A DNA stretch of 16,208 nucleotides from UBA3824 sp017541145 (GTDB lineage Bacteria > Bacteroidota > Bacteroidia > Bacteroidales > UBA3824), in assembly GCA_947168365.1 (NCBI GenBank), contig CAMVLO010000074.1, positions 1-16,208 on the forward strand, given 5' to 3'. Positions 1 through 6,703 of the stretch are shown here, piece after piece. Numbering within the stretch: position 1 is the stretch's first letter; every line of letters starts with the position of its first letter. The notes beneath the pieces are model-generated. The model did not search any database. It was not told where the DNA came from and saw only the letters and a program-made list of their open reading frames with translations. A program made the translations under genes and the position numbers.

Positions 1-571
1 CGATATTTGCGCCGCCGTTGTCGCCACGCCAAGCAAAATTAAAAAATTGATTGTCAGTTTCGATTGTAAAATTTTCGTCCGGACTTGTCAATTTTGGAGG
101 CGCAATCATCACGGATTTCAGCAAAATTTGTGCAGTATTGCTGACAATTTTTCCTGTTTTGACGTCTCGCGCGTAAATCTTCAGGATGTTTTGACCGTCT
201 TGAAAATTTGACTTATTGTAATTCAAATAATACGTATTAAAAATACATTCCAAGTCCTGACCGGTAAGCGTAAGTGTCTCACCTGAACCGATTTGGAAAG
301 TTTTTGAGATGTTCGGACTTTTGGTTTGAATATAAGTTTTGAGACCGTTTGTTACCGACATGTAAAGTTGGATTTGCAAATAAGGATCTTTGAAGTCAGT
401 ATTTCTGACAATTACGGTTAACATCCCCGCGTTTTTGGGCGAGTAATAATCAGAAAGTTTTGCACTATAATTTCCGCAACCCAAAATACTGATATTTACC
501 GAGTTAGAACCTTGCGAAAATGCAGCAAAAGTCAAAATCGAAATTAAAAATGTCAGCAAAAATTTTTTCAT
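1..571 (-). CDS. Secreted TANFOR-like surface protein, 3' end missing
   Basis: An open frame runs on the minus strand from ATG 571-569 to the left edge with no stop, giving about 190 residues. It opens with a clear signal peptide (MKKFLLTFLISILTFAAFSQ). The mature part has the layout I associate with TANFOR-domain proteins of Bacteroidota: LSDYYS near residue 39, a beta-rich stretch with a LTV.VRN.D pattern, then SGETLTLTGQDLE near residue 100, DVKTGKIVSNTAQ near 141, and a PPKLTSP segment that usually leads into fibronectin/Ig-like repeats. The start is set by the signal peptide and by GGAGG (minus strand, 582-578) six bases upstream; ATG 575 is out of frame. The start overlaps the stop of the upstream barrel gene (ATGA), so translation is probably coupled. 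Function is unknown; it is probably exported to the cell surface. The family call is from memory and needs a profile search. Confidence 0.75.
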   Translation of the reverse strand, partial: MKKFLLTFLISILTFAAFSQGSNSVNISILGCGNYSAKLSDYYSPKNAGMLTVIVRNTDFKDPYLQIQLYMSVTNGLKTYIQTKSPNISKTFQIGSGETLTLTGQDLECIFNTYYLNYNKSNFQDGQNILKIYARDVKTGKIVSNTAQILLKSVMIAPPKLTSPDENFTIETDNQFFNFAWRGDNGGANI

Positions 572-2247
572 TCATTACCTCCTTTTTTCTTGTCGCCTAT
601 TATTGTAAAACCATAACTATAATTTACGCTCAAAGTGTACCTATTTTTTAACGCTTTTGACATCGGATTATGGATGTAACAAAAAGTCAAACCGAGATTA
701 TGCTTTTTAAACAGAGCGTAAGAAGCTGACGTTCTGACATTTGTAACAGCACTTTGCAGCGTGTCGGATTTTGTACCGGCGTATGTGTACGCTCCAGAAA
801 GCGAAATTCCGTTTTCAAAGTTTTTCGACAAACTGCCGGTTAAAGTTAACATCTTGTAACATTGTGAATATGAATCCGTTTGACTGAGTCCGACGTTGAA
901 TCCGACTGAAATTTTCGGTATTTTGAAAACAGTATTTGTTCCGAAATTAAGATTGTAAATCCTTGAATTAGCGCTTGTTGTGTCGTAACGCTGCTTGTCG
1001 GAAGTCGTGTTGTAAGAAAACGAAGAGTAAAAACTGTTTGACAAGATTTCGCTTTCTTTCATCGTATAATTTACATTTAAATTTGTCGTGAGATTTAGTC
1101 TTGAATATTCGTTGGTATCCAAATCTTCAAAATCGGACATCATTGTCAACTGCTCAAGATTATCTTTTAAGTTTACATAACTTTGGTCGTTGTTGATTCC
1201 GGCACCAACAGAGAGCCTTTCGATTGGATTCGCGCTCAAATTCAGCGAGTAAGCAAAACTTTTATTTGTTGTTACCTGCTGATTATCAACATTATCGTGG
1301 CGATAACCGAAATCTCCGCTCAATTGATATTTTTCGGCAATTGTTGTGGCAAGATTCATTGAAATTTGCTCTTCGTCCTCGCTGAAATAATATCCGCCAA
1401 GTGTTTCATAATCAGGCGGTAAACGATCATAACTCACGCCGATTGAACTGTTTTCAAACGAATAAGCCAAACTTGCTTCAACGGCTTGATAAACAACGCT
1501 TTTACTTTTTTGAGATTCAGCTGTTGACTGTCCGGTTTCCTGAACGGAACTCACGGCATATTCTCCGCTAACAGTCAGATTTCCAAATAATTGAGTTTCA
1601 ATCGCAATACTTGATGCGATGTTGTCTTTTGGGAATACAAATTGGTCGGGAAAATCATCAAAATTTACTGATTTTTTCCTGTCTTTTATTTTGATAACAT
1701 TTGCTGAAATATTGTATTTCTCTGATTTATAACCGATTTTGAGGCCGCCGCCAAGACGTGCATAACCTACGTCGGTTGCCAAAGAATCGGGCTGTACGGC
1801 TTTTCTGAGTCGTCCGAAAAAAGTTTCAACCGTCCAAACATCGCCCGAATATGCGAAACCGCCGCCGAAATAATCATGTCCGCTCATTGTGAACTTACTG
1901 AAATTCATTGAGTTGAATCCGGCATAAAGTGTATATTCCTTGTAACTCGGATTTAGTGAAAACCTGTTGAAAGGCAATGCGAAATTTTTGGTTAAAGTGT
2001 TGTTGGTATAAGCAAATGAAACCGGCACGTCAACAACGCCGAAAAATTTTGTGTTATAACTTCCTGACAAACAATAATAATTGCTGATAGAATCTGTTAA
2101 AAATTCGAGATTGTCGTTGAAAGCCAAACTACCGCCCATCGTAACAGCCCGCGAATTTGCAATCGTTTCGATTGACTGCGAAAAAGCAGCAAACGGGTTA
2201 AAAAGAAAAATCAGATAAAATAAAACAGACAATTTATTGAACGTCAA
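568..2247 (-). CDS. Predicted outer-membrane beta-barrel protein, partner of the TANFOR-like gene
   Basis: The 559-residue product starts with a signal peptide (residues 1-24, ending AFSQ). The mature protein is rich in alternating hydrophobic/polar strands with Tyr, Asn, Ser and Gly, as in outer-membrane barrels. Residues 93-151 carry the most distinctive block: FNRFSLNPSYKEYTLYAG, then NSMNFSKFTMSGHDYFGGG, then GRLRKAV. I recall this block from large Bacteroidota proteins of unknown function encoded beside TANFOR proteins. No catalytic motif is visible. The start is unusual: the frame has no ATG before residue 37, and the signal peptide begins at a TTG (2247-2245). That TTG overlaps the TGA of an 18-codon upstream ORF holding a poly-C tract. 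The stop overlaps the next gene's ATG. Likely in the outer membrane, possibly anchoring or exporting its partner; that role is inference. Confidence 0.8.
   Translation of the reverse strand: MTFNKLSVLFYLIFLFNPFAAFSQSIETIANSRAVTMGGSLAFNDNLEFLTDSISNYYCLSGSYNTKFFGVVDVPVSFAYTNNTLTKNFALPFNRFSLNPSYKEYTLYAGFNSMNFSKFTMSGHDYFGGGFAYSGDVWTVETFFGRLRKAVQPDSLATDVGYARLGGGLKIGYKSEKYNISANVIKIKDRKKSVNFDDFPDQFVFPKDNIASSIAIETQLFGNLTVSGEYAVSSVQETGQSTAESQKSKSVVYQAVEASLAYSFENSSIGVSYDRLPPDYETLGGYYFSEDEEQISMNLATTIAEKYQLSGDFGYRHDNVDNQQVTTNKSFAYSLNLSANPIERLSVGAGINNDQSYVNLKDNLEQLTMMSDFEDLDTNEYSRLNLTTNLNVNYTMKESEILSNSFYSSFSYNTTSDKQRYDTTSANSRIYNLNFGTNTVFKIPKISVGFNVGLSQTDSYSQCYKMLTLTGSLSKNFENGISLSGAYTYAGTKSDTLQSAVTNVRTSASYALFKKHNLGLTFCYIHNPMSKALKNRYTLSVNYSYGFTIIGDKKKGGNE
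578..582 (-). promoter_or_regulatory. Strong Shine-Dalgarno site (GGAGG) for the TANFOR-like gene
   Basis: The minus strand reads AAAGGAGGTAATGAATG, placing GGAGG six bases before ATG 571. The site lies inside the last codons of the upstream barrel gene. Bacteroidota genes rarely rely on such sites, and the other starts in this window mostly lack one, so this stands out and helps to choose ATG 571. Confidence 0.6.
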
Positions 2248-2300
2248 TAAATTGCAATTTTTACGGGGGGGGGTAAAATTTTATTTACATTTGCAGTCAT
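2244..2300 (-). CDS. 18-codon leader ORF with poly-C tract, ending at the barrel gene start
   Basis: From ATG 2300-2298 the minus strand encodes 18 residues (MTANVNKILPPPVKIAIY) and then TGA at 2246-2244. This TGA overlaps the TTG start of the barrel gene (TTGA). Nine consecutive C residues encode the three prolines. With nine C the ORF ends at the overlap and could couple translation to the barrel gene; with ten C it would fuse in frame to it. Whether the peptide is made is unknown. Confidence 0.4.
   Translation of the reverse strand: MTANVNKILPPPVKIAIY
2265..2273 (-). repeat. Nine-base homopolymer (C9 on the coding strand)
   Basis: The plus strand has nine G in a row, between a predicted promoter and a predicted outer-membrane gene. 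G/C tracts of this length are slippage-prone and are a known device of phase-variable surface genes. Length changes here would alter which frame of the leader ORF meets the barrel gene. Homopolymers are also common sequencing-error sites. Confidence 0.75.
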
Positions 2301-2336
2301 TTTGTCTCTTTTTTTGGTCTTTAATTTTTGACGCCG

Positions 2337-2367
2337 CAAAAGTAGAATAACTTTTTGAAATAACAAA
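2337..2367 (-). promoter_or_regulatory. Bacteroidota-type promoter for the barrel/TANFOR genes
   Basis: On the minus strand TTTG (2367-2364) is followed after 19 bases by TACTTTTG (2344-2337). Both elements and the spacing fit the Bacteroidota vegetative sigma-factor consensus. Transcription should start near 2330, leaving a leader of about 30 bases to ATG 2300 and about 80 to TTG 2247. Confidence 0.65.
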
Positions 2368-2407
2368 AAAATTTAAAAAAATTATTTTTTTAATAAGACA
2401 AGCAAGA

Positions 2408-2426
2408 AGCCGCAAACACTGCGGCT
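2408..2426 (-). terminator. Hairpin downstream of atpG, possible terminator
   Basis: AGCCGCA (2408-2414) and TGCGGCT (2420-2426) form a 7-bp stem with a 5-base loop. On the minus strand it is followed by a T-rich but not uniform tract. It lies about 170 bases past the atpG stop and before the next promoter, where an operon terminator is expected. The weak U-tract keeps confidence low. Confidence 0.4.
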
Positions 2427-2474
2427 CAAACCCATATAATTTTAAAATGTAAGTACCGAGAAATACAACATGCA

Positions 2475-2547
2475 GTAGAGACGCAATTAATCGCGTCCTA
2501 ACAAAAAAACGCAGACGGCAGTCAAGCCGCGAGCATCGCGTCTCTAC
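2475..2547. repeat. Inverted-repeat element with GTAGAGACGC ends
   Basis: GTAGAGACGC (2475-2484) is matched exactly by GCGTCTCTAC (2538-2547). Each half also contains a smaller degenerate palindrome (GACGC-aattaatc-GCGTC and CGCGAgcaTCGCG). The element is non-coding, sits between two transcription units, and resembles short palindromic repeats that occur in many copies in some Bacteroidota and cyanobacteria. Copy number cannot be judged from one window. Confidence 0.6.
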
Positions 2548-2597
2548 CACCGCAAACGTTATGATAATTGCCGTTTTTTTTGACGATGTTACTACAA

Positions 2598-3467
2598 TTA
2601 TTGAGCGTTGGCACCGGAAACAATTTCGATAATTTCGTTGGTGATGGATGCCTGACGCACTTTGTTGTATTGAAGATTGAGTTCTTTGATAAGTTCTGTA
2701 GCATTGTCGGTTGCCTTGTTCATCGCAGTCATACGAGCGCCCTGCTCACCGGCAAAACTCTCTGCCATTGCGCTAAAAAATGTTGTTTTCAGCCATTGAG
2801 GAATAAGTGTAGTAACGATAGATTCTTTATCGGGTTCAAAGATATAGTCGCTCTTGAATTTTACATTTTTATCAACTTTGAATGTCAACGGCAAAAAGGA
2901 ATCTTCAACTGTATTTTGTACAGCAGCATTTACAAATTCGTTATGTACAAATTTTACACAATCGATTTTCCCCGAGAGGAACAATTCAGAAATTTCTTCA
3001 ACAATGGCTTTTGAGGTTTCGTATTCTACTTTGTCGATAGCATCGATTTGAGTTTTGTAAACTTCGTAACCGGCTCTCTGAAGCAGTTCGGAAATTTTTT
3101 TACCAATTGCATAAAACTGAATTTTCAGATTCGGATACTGTTCGGTTTCGCGTTGAACCAAAGCGCTGCAAGCCTTAAAGATATTACCGTTGAAGCCGCC
3201 ACAAAGTCCTTTGTTTGAACTGATAGCGATTACAAGCATAGATTTTACGTCGCGCTTTGTGATAAAAGCGTTGTCGCCTGATTCAGCCAATGTTTCCGAC
3301 AATACTGCAAGTATTTCCTGCATTTTGTTTTTGTAAGGAACTATCTGAGAGGCAAATGCTTGAGCTTTTCTGAGTTTTGCGGCTGCTACCATTTTCATGG
3401 CAGAGGTAATCTGTCGTGTAGAGGTTACGGAAGCAATTCTACCGCGTATTTCTTTTAAGTTTGCCAT
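2598..3467 (-). CDS. atpG: F-type ATP synthase gamma subunit
   Basis: Encodes the central rotor shaft that turns inside the alpha3beta3 head and transmits torque between the c-ring and the catalytic sites. The 289-residue length is normal. Both termini are family hallmarks: an N-terminal helix (LKEIRGRIASVTSTRQITSAMKMV within the first 30 residues) and a C-terminal helix with RMTAMNKATDNA and TNEIIEIVSGA, which together form the coiled-coil shaft. It is the last gene of the operon and is separated from atpA by 112 bases holding a terminator-like hairpin, whereas atpH-atpA and atpF-atpH are only 22-26 bases apart. Its expression may therefore be set below that of atpA. Confidence 0.97.
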   Translation of the reverse strand: MANLKEIRGRIASVTSTRQITSAMKMVAAAKLRKAQAFASQIVPYKNKMQEILAVLSETLAESGDNAFITKRDVKSMLVIAISSNKGLCGGFNGNIFKACSALVQRETEQYPNLKIQFYAIGKKISELLQRAGYEVYKTQIDAIDKVEYETSKAIVEEISELFLSGKIDCVKFVHNEFVNAAVQNTVEDSFLPLTFKVDKNVKFKSDYIFEPDKESIVTTLIPQWLKTTFFSAMAESFAGEQGARMTAMNKATDNATELIKELNLQYNKVRQASITNEIIEIVSGANAQ

Positions 3468-3507
3468 AGCGCAAATTGATAAATGTCTGAAATAAAATTG
3501 AATTAAA

Positions 3508-3553
3508 AAGAGAGCATATCCAAAAAGCGGTCACCATTTGGACACACTCTCTT
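3508..3553 (-). terminator. Strong hairpin plus U-tract between atpA and atpG
   Basis: As minus-strand RNA the arms 3553-3537 (AAGAGAGTGTGTCCAAA) and 3524-3508 (TTTGGATATGCTCTCTT) pair along all 17 positions, three as G-U wobbles, around a 12-base loop. The stem runs directly into about six U (ending at 3504). On the plus strand the wobbles become A-C mismatches, so the fold belongs to operon-sense RNA. It looks like an intrinsic terminator, but atpG lies just beyond it, so partial termination (attenuation) or 3'-end protection of the upstream message is more likely than a full stop. Confidence 0.75.
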
Positions 3554-3579
3554 GAAGTTTAATCTAAATAAATCTGTAT

Positions 3580-5160
3580 TTATTTGTAGTTGTTGGCAAC
3601 GTCGGCTGCTACAGTTTCGATAGCTTTGGTGATTTCGTCGTTGATAACACCTTTGGCTAACGGAGCGAGGATATCCTCTTTGTGAGCAACTTCTAATTTT
3701 TCGATGAACTCTTTCTCGAAATCTCTTACTTTGTCCAACGGTACTTCTTTCATCAAGTTGTGAGTACCGCAATAGAGAATAGCAATCTGCTGTTCTACTC
3801 TGTAAGGAGTATACTGAGGCTGCTTGAGAATCTCTACGTTTCTACGTCCTTTCTCGAGGACAGTAACGGTAGCGGCATCAAGATCAGAACCGAATTTAGA
3901 GAAAGCTTCGAGCTCGCGGAATTGAGCCTGATCGAGTTTCAAAGTTCCAGCCACTTTCTTCATCGCCTTGATTTGAGCATTACCACCTACACGCGATACA
4001 GAGATACCCACGTTGATAGCCGGACGCACACCTGCATTAAAGAGGTTGGACTCCAAGAATATCTGTCCGTCGGTAATAGAAATCACGTTTGTAGGGATGT
4101 AAGCAGAAACGTCACCTGCCTGAGTCTCGATAATTGGTAGAGCGGTAAGCGAACCGCCGCCTTTTACGAGATGTTTGATAGATTCAGGTATATCGTTCAT
4201 CTGCCTAGCAACCTCATCGTTGTTGATGATTTTAGCAGCTCTTTCAAGCAAACGAGAGTGAAGATAGAAAACGTCACCGGGGTAAGCTTCACGTCCCGGC
4301 GGTCTGCGAAGAAGCAAAGACACTTCACGGTAAGACACCGCTTGCTTACTCAAATCGTCGTAAACGATAAGAGCAGGACGACCGGTATCACGGAAAAATT
4401 CGCCGATAGCAGCACCTGCGTATGGCGCATAGTATTGAAGAGCAGCGGGCTGACTTGCAGTAGCAGAGACAATAACAGTATAAGGCATTGCGCCTTTTTC
4501 CTCCAAAGTCTTTGCGATGCTGGCTACAGTAGTACCCTTTTGTCCAATAGCCACGTAGATACAATAAACGGGTTCGCCTTTGTCGTAGAATTCTTTTTGA
4601 TTGATAATAGTATCAATAGCGATAGCGGATTTACCGGTCTGACGGTCACCGATAATAAGCTCACGCTGACCACGTCCGATAGGAATCATCGCATCGATAG
4701 ATTTCAAACCGGTCTGAAGCGGCTCGGTAACAGGCTGACGGTAAATTACGCCCGGAGCTTTTCTCTCCAAAGGCATATTGTACAGCTGACCTGTAATTTC
4801 GCCTTTTCCGTCCAAAGGTTCTCCCAAAGTGTTGATAACACGTCCGAGCAAACCTTCGCCGACATCAATTGAAGCAATTTTGCCGGTACGTTTTACCTGA
4901 GTACCCTCGTGGATACCGGCAGAAGAACCAAGCAAAACGGCTCCCACATTGTCTTCCTCCAAGTTGAGAACGATACCTTTTACACCGTTTTCAAATTCTA
5001 TCATCTCGCTGGCTTGTACATTGGACAAACCGTAAATAAGTGCTGTACCGTCAGCTACCGTCAATACAGAGCCTACCTCGTTGAGAGATACGTCTGTATC
5101 AAGGCCCTGAAGCTGCTGTTTCAGGATTTCTGATACTTCACCTGGTTTTATAGAAGCCAT
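3580..5160 (-). CDS. atpA: F-type ATP synthase alpha subunit
   Basis: Non-catalytic nucleotide-binding subunit of the F1 head; three copies alternate with beta. The 526-residue length is as expected. Walker A is GDRQTGKS at residues 171-178. The LIVYDDLSKQAVSYRE and RRPPGREAYPGDVFYLHSRLLERAA segments are diagnostic. The arginine finger lies in SVSRVGG (R390). Between HSRLLERAAK and GGGSLTALP there is an extra stretch (about residues 301-334, with MNDIPESIKHLVK) longer than in E. coli and, as I recall, typical of Bacteroidota. The start MASIKPGEVSEIL is the standard one. It lies 26 bases after atpH and 112 bases before atpG. Confidence 0.98.
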   Translation of the reverse strand: MASIKPGEVSEILKQQLQGLDTDVSLNEVGSVLTVADGTALIYGLSNVQASEMIEFENGVKGIVLNLEEDNVGAVLLGSSAGIHEGTQVKRTGKIASIDVGEGLLGRVINTLGEPLDGKGEITGQLYNMPLERKAPGVIYRQPVTEPLQTGLKSIDAMIPIGRGQRELIIGDRQTGKSAIAIDTIINQKEFYDKGEPVYCIYVAIGQKGTTVASIAKTLEEKGAMPYTVIVSATASQPAALQYYAPYAGAAIGEFFRDTGRPALIVYDDLSKQAVSYREVSLLLRRPPGREAYPGDVFYLHSRLLERAAKIINNDEVARQMNDIPESIKHLVKGGGSLTALPIIETQAGDVSAYIPTNVISITDGQIFLESNLFNAGVRPAINVGISVSRVGGNAQIKAMKKVAGTLKLDQAQFRELEAFSKFGSDLDAATVTVLEKGRRNVEILKQPQYTPYRVEQQIAILYCGTHNLMKEVPLDKVRDFEKEFIEKLEVAHKEDILAPLAKGVINDEITKAIETVAADVANNYK

Positions 5161-5186
5161 AGTTAAATGAATATTTTAGTATTTTT

Positions 5187-5723
5187 TTACTTTAATTTTT
5201 CTTTTACTTTAGCAAGCTGTGTCTTGATGCTTGCATCATACACCTTGTCATCGATTTGTATAATCAGACCTCCGATAAGAGCGGGATCCAATTTTTCTGT
5301 CAATTCCACTGTGCTTCTGTTGTCTTGAGTCTCTACAAGTTGCTTGATTTTTTCGCTTACCTCTACCGGATTTTTCACAGCTGATGTGATAATCACGCGG
5401 CGGATGTTTTTGTTTTTGGCATAAAATCCGAGATAATTAAGGCAAATGATTTTCAGGAATCCTTCTCTCTTGTTTTTTACCAAAAGTGAGAAAAAATCTG
5501 TTGTAAGTTTGTTGAATTTACTGCCGAAAAGATTTTTGAAAATCTCAACTTTGGCAGAATCAACAATGATGGGACTCTCCAACATAGCTTTGAAATCCGG
5601 CAATGTGTTGATGCACTCGAGCAAAGATTCAATATCATTGCGAACCGCGTCTTCAGTTTTGTACTCAAGCGCAGTTTGCAACAATGCTTTTGCATATCTT
5701 ACAGAAATTTTGCTGTTGTTCAT
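5187..5723 (-). CDS. atpH: F-type ATP synthase delta subunit (OSCP-like)
   Basis: Peripheral-stalk subunit that links the top of the F1 head to the b dimer. At 178 residues it has family length. The N-terminal segment (SVRYAKALLQTALEY) and the C-terminal block (VELTEKLDPALIGGLIIQIDDKVYDASIKTQLAKVKEKL) are characteristic: the I/LGG..I..DD.V.D.S....L pattern marks the delta/OSCP C-terminus. It sits between atpF (22 bases upstream) and atpA (26 bases downstream), in the usual operon position. Confidence 0.96.
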   Translation of the reverse strand: MNNSKISVRYAKALLQTALEYKTEDAVRNDIESLLECINTLPDFKAMLESPIIVDSAKVEIFKNLFGSKFNKLTTDFFSLLVKNKREGFLKIICLNYLGFYAKNKNIRRVIITSAVKNPVEVSEKIKQLVETQDNRSTVELTEKLDPALIGGLIIQIDDKVYDASIKTQLAKVKEKLK

Positions 5724-5745
5724 CGTAAGTCAGATTTTTAAGATG

Positions 5746-6240
5746 TTAATTGAGAGATATATTTTTAACAAGGTCTTTCACGTATTCGTTCTGTTTGTCA
5801 GACGAATCGAGTTCCCTACGAAGAATTTTCTCTGCAATTTGTACAGAGAGTTCTGCAACCTTGTCAGACATTTCAGACATGGCAGCATCTTTTTCAGCGG
5901 CGATTTCGGCACGAGCAGCAGCAATAATTTTGTCAGCTTCTGCTTTAGCGGCATCCTGCGCCTGAGCAACAATCTTATCTTTTGTGGCTTTGGCCTCTCT
6001 AAGCATTGCCTCACGCTCGGCACGCGCTTCTTTCAAAATCTTTTCGTTCTCTGCATTGAGCTTTTCCATCTGCTCTTTGGCTTGTTGTGCAGAGTTCAAT
6101 GATTTTGAAATCTCCTCTTCCCTATCTTGAAGCATTTTCAAGATAGGTTTCCACGCGAACTTTCTTAGGATAATAAGTAATATCGAAAATGATATTAACA
6201 TCCAAAACAAAAGACCAAAATCCGGTGTTACGAGCCCCAT
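5746..6240 (-). CDS. atpF: F-type ATP synthase b subunit
   Basis: Membrane-anchored peripheral stalk, working as a dimer. The 164-residue product has one N-terminal membrane helix (about residues 8-27, LLFWMLISFSILLIIL), the conserved FAWKPILKML following it, and then a long charged coiled coil rich in Glu, Lys and Ala (roughly 38-140). It follows atpE after a 123-base gap that holds a strong hairpin, and is closely followed by atpH. Confidence 0.97.
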   Translation of the reverse strand: MGLVTPDFGLLFWMLISFSILLIILRKFAWKPILKMLQDREEEISKSLNSAQQAKEQMEKLNAENEKILKEARAEREAMLREAKATKDKIVAQAQDAAKAEADKIIAAARAEIAAEKDAAMSEMSDKVAELSVQIAEKILRRELDSSDKQNEYVKDLVKNISLN

Positions 6241-6276
6241 ATTGTTATTGTTTTAGTTAATAAAATCTTTTTTTCT

Positions 6277-6331
6277 AAAAACTAATTATTCTGCCCTTTG
6301 CCAACCGCATCGCGGCAGAATAATTGTTTTT
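6277..6331 (-). terminator. Long hairpin between atpE and atpF
   Basis: AATTATTCTGCC (6284-6295) pairs perfectly with GGCAGAATAATT (6314-6325) across an 18-base loop. Past a single unpaired base (6283) the stem continues with AAAAAC (6277-6282) against GTTTTT (6326-6331), about 18 bp in all. In the operon sense (minus) the outer arm supplies a short U5 run; in the opposite sense it is followed by T8. Directly downstream of the c-subunit gene it may act as a partial terminator or a 3' stabiliser that keeps atpE message high. It could also be a structured spacer without such a role. Confidence 0.65.
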
Positions 6332-6363
6332 TTTGGATAAAATGTTTTCTTGCCGGTTTGAGA

Positions 6364-6645
6364 TTAACCAAGGATAACCAACAAACAGCAAACAATAGCG
6401 AAGAATGCAACACCTTCTACCAAAGCCGCAGCGATAATCATGTTTGAACGAATATCACCGACAGATTCCGGCTGACGTGCAATCGCTTCCATTGCAGAAG
6501 AACCAATCTTGCCGATACCAATACCAGCACCGATTACACCTAAACCTGCGCCAATACCAGCACCAAATTTTGCCATATAGTTGATGGCAGCTGTAGCATC
6601 GATTGAACCATCGAGCAATGAATTTAAAATTGTCATTAGTGTCAT
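6364..6645 (-). CDS. atpE: F-type ATP synthase c subunit (proteolipid)
   Basis: Forms the membrane rotor ring. The 93-residue product has two hydrophobic helices: a Gly-rich first helix (GAGIGAGLGVIGAGIGIGKIG, about 28-48) and a second ending in FFAIVCCLLVILG. They are joined by the polar loop with the conserved ARQPE (56-60). The ion-binding carboxylate is Glu77 in ALVEGVAFF. It is followed by Gly, and the first helix lacks the Gln of Na+-binding rings, so the ring is probably proton-coupled. The start could also be the second Met (residue 4), leaving about 90 residues. It lies 58 bases downstream of atpB. Confidence 0.97.
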   Translation of the reverse strand: MTLMTILNSLLDGSIDATAAINYMAKFGAGIGAGLGVIGAGIGIGKIGSSAMEAIARQPESVGDIRSNMIIAAALVEGVAFFAIVCCLLVILG

Positions 6646-6703
6646 ATCAGTAATTATTAAAAATTAATATTCCTATTTTGTATTAAAATGATAATCTTTT
6701 TTT

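Noticed and set aside
2281..2550. 89-codon minus-strand open frame after atpG
   Set aside because: It runs through the palindromic repeat, the promoter and A/T-rich runs, has no protein-like motif, and overlaps the poly-C leader region.
4171..4872. 233-codon plus-strand open frame
   Set aside because: It lies antisense within atpA, has biased composition and no recognisable domain; it is a by-product of the atpA codons.
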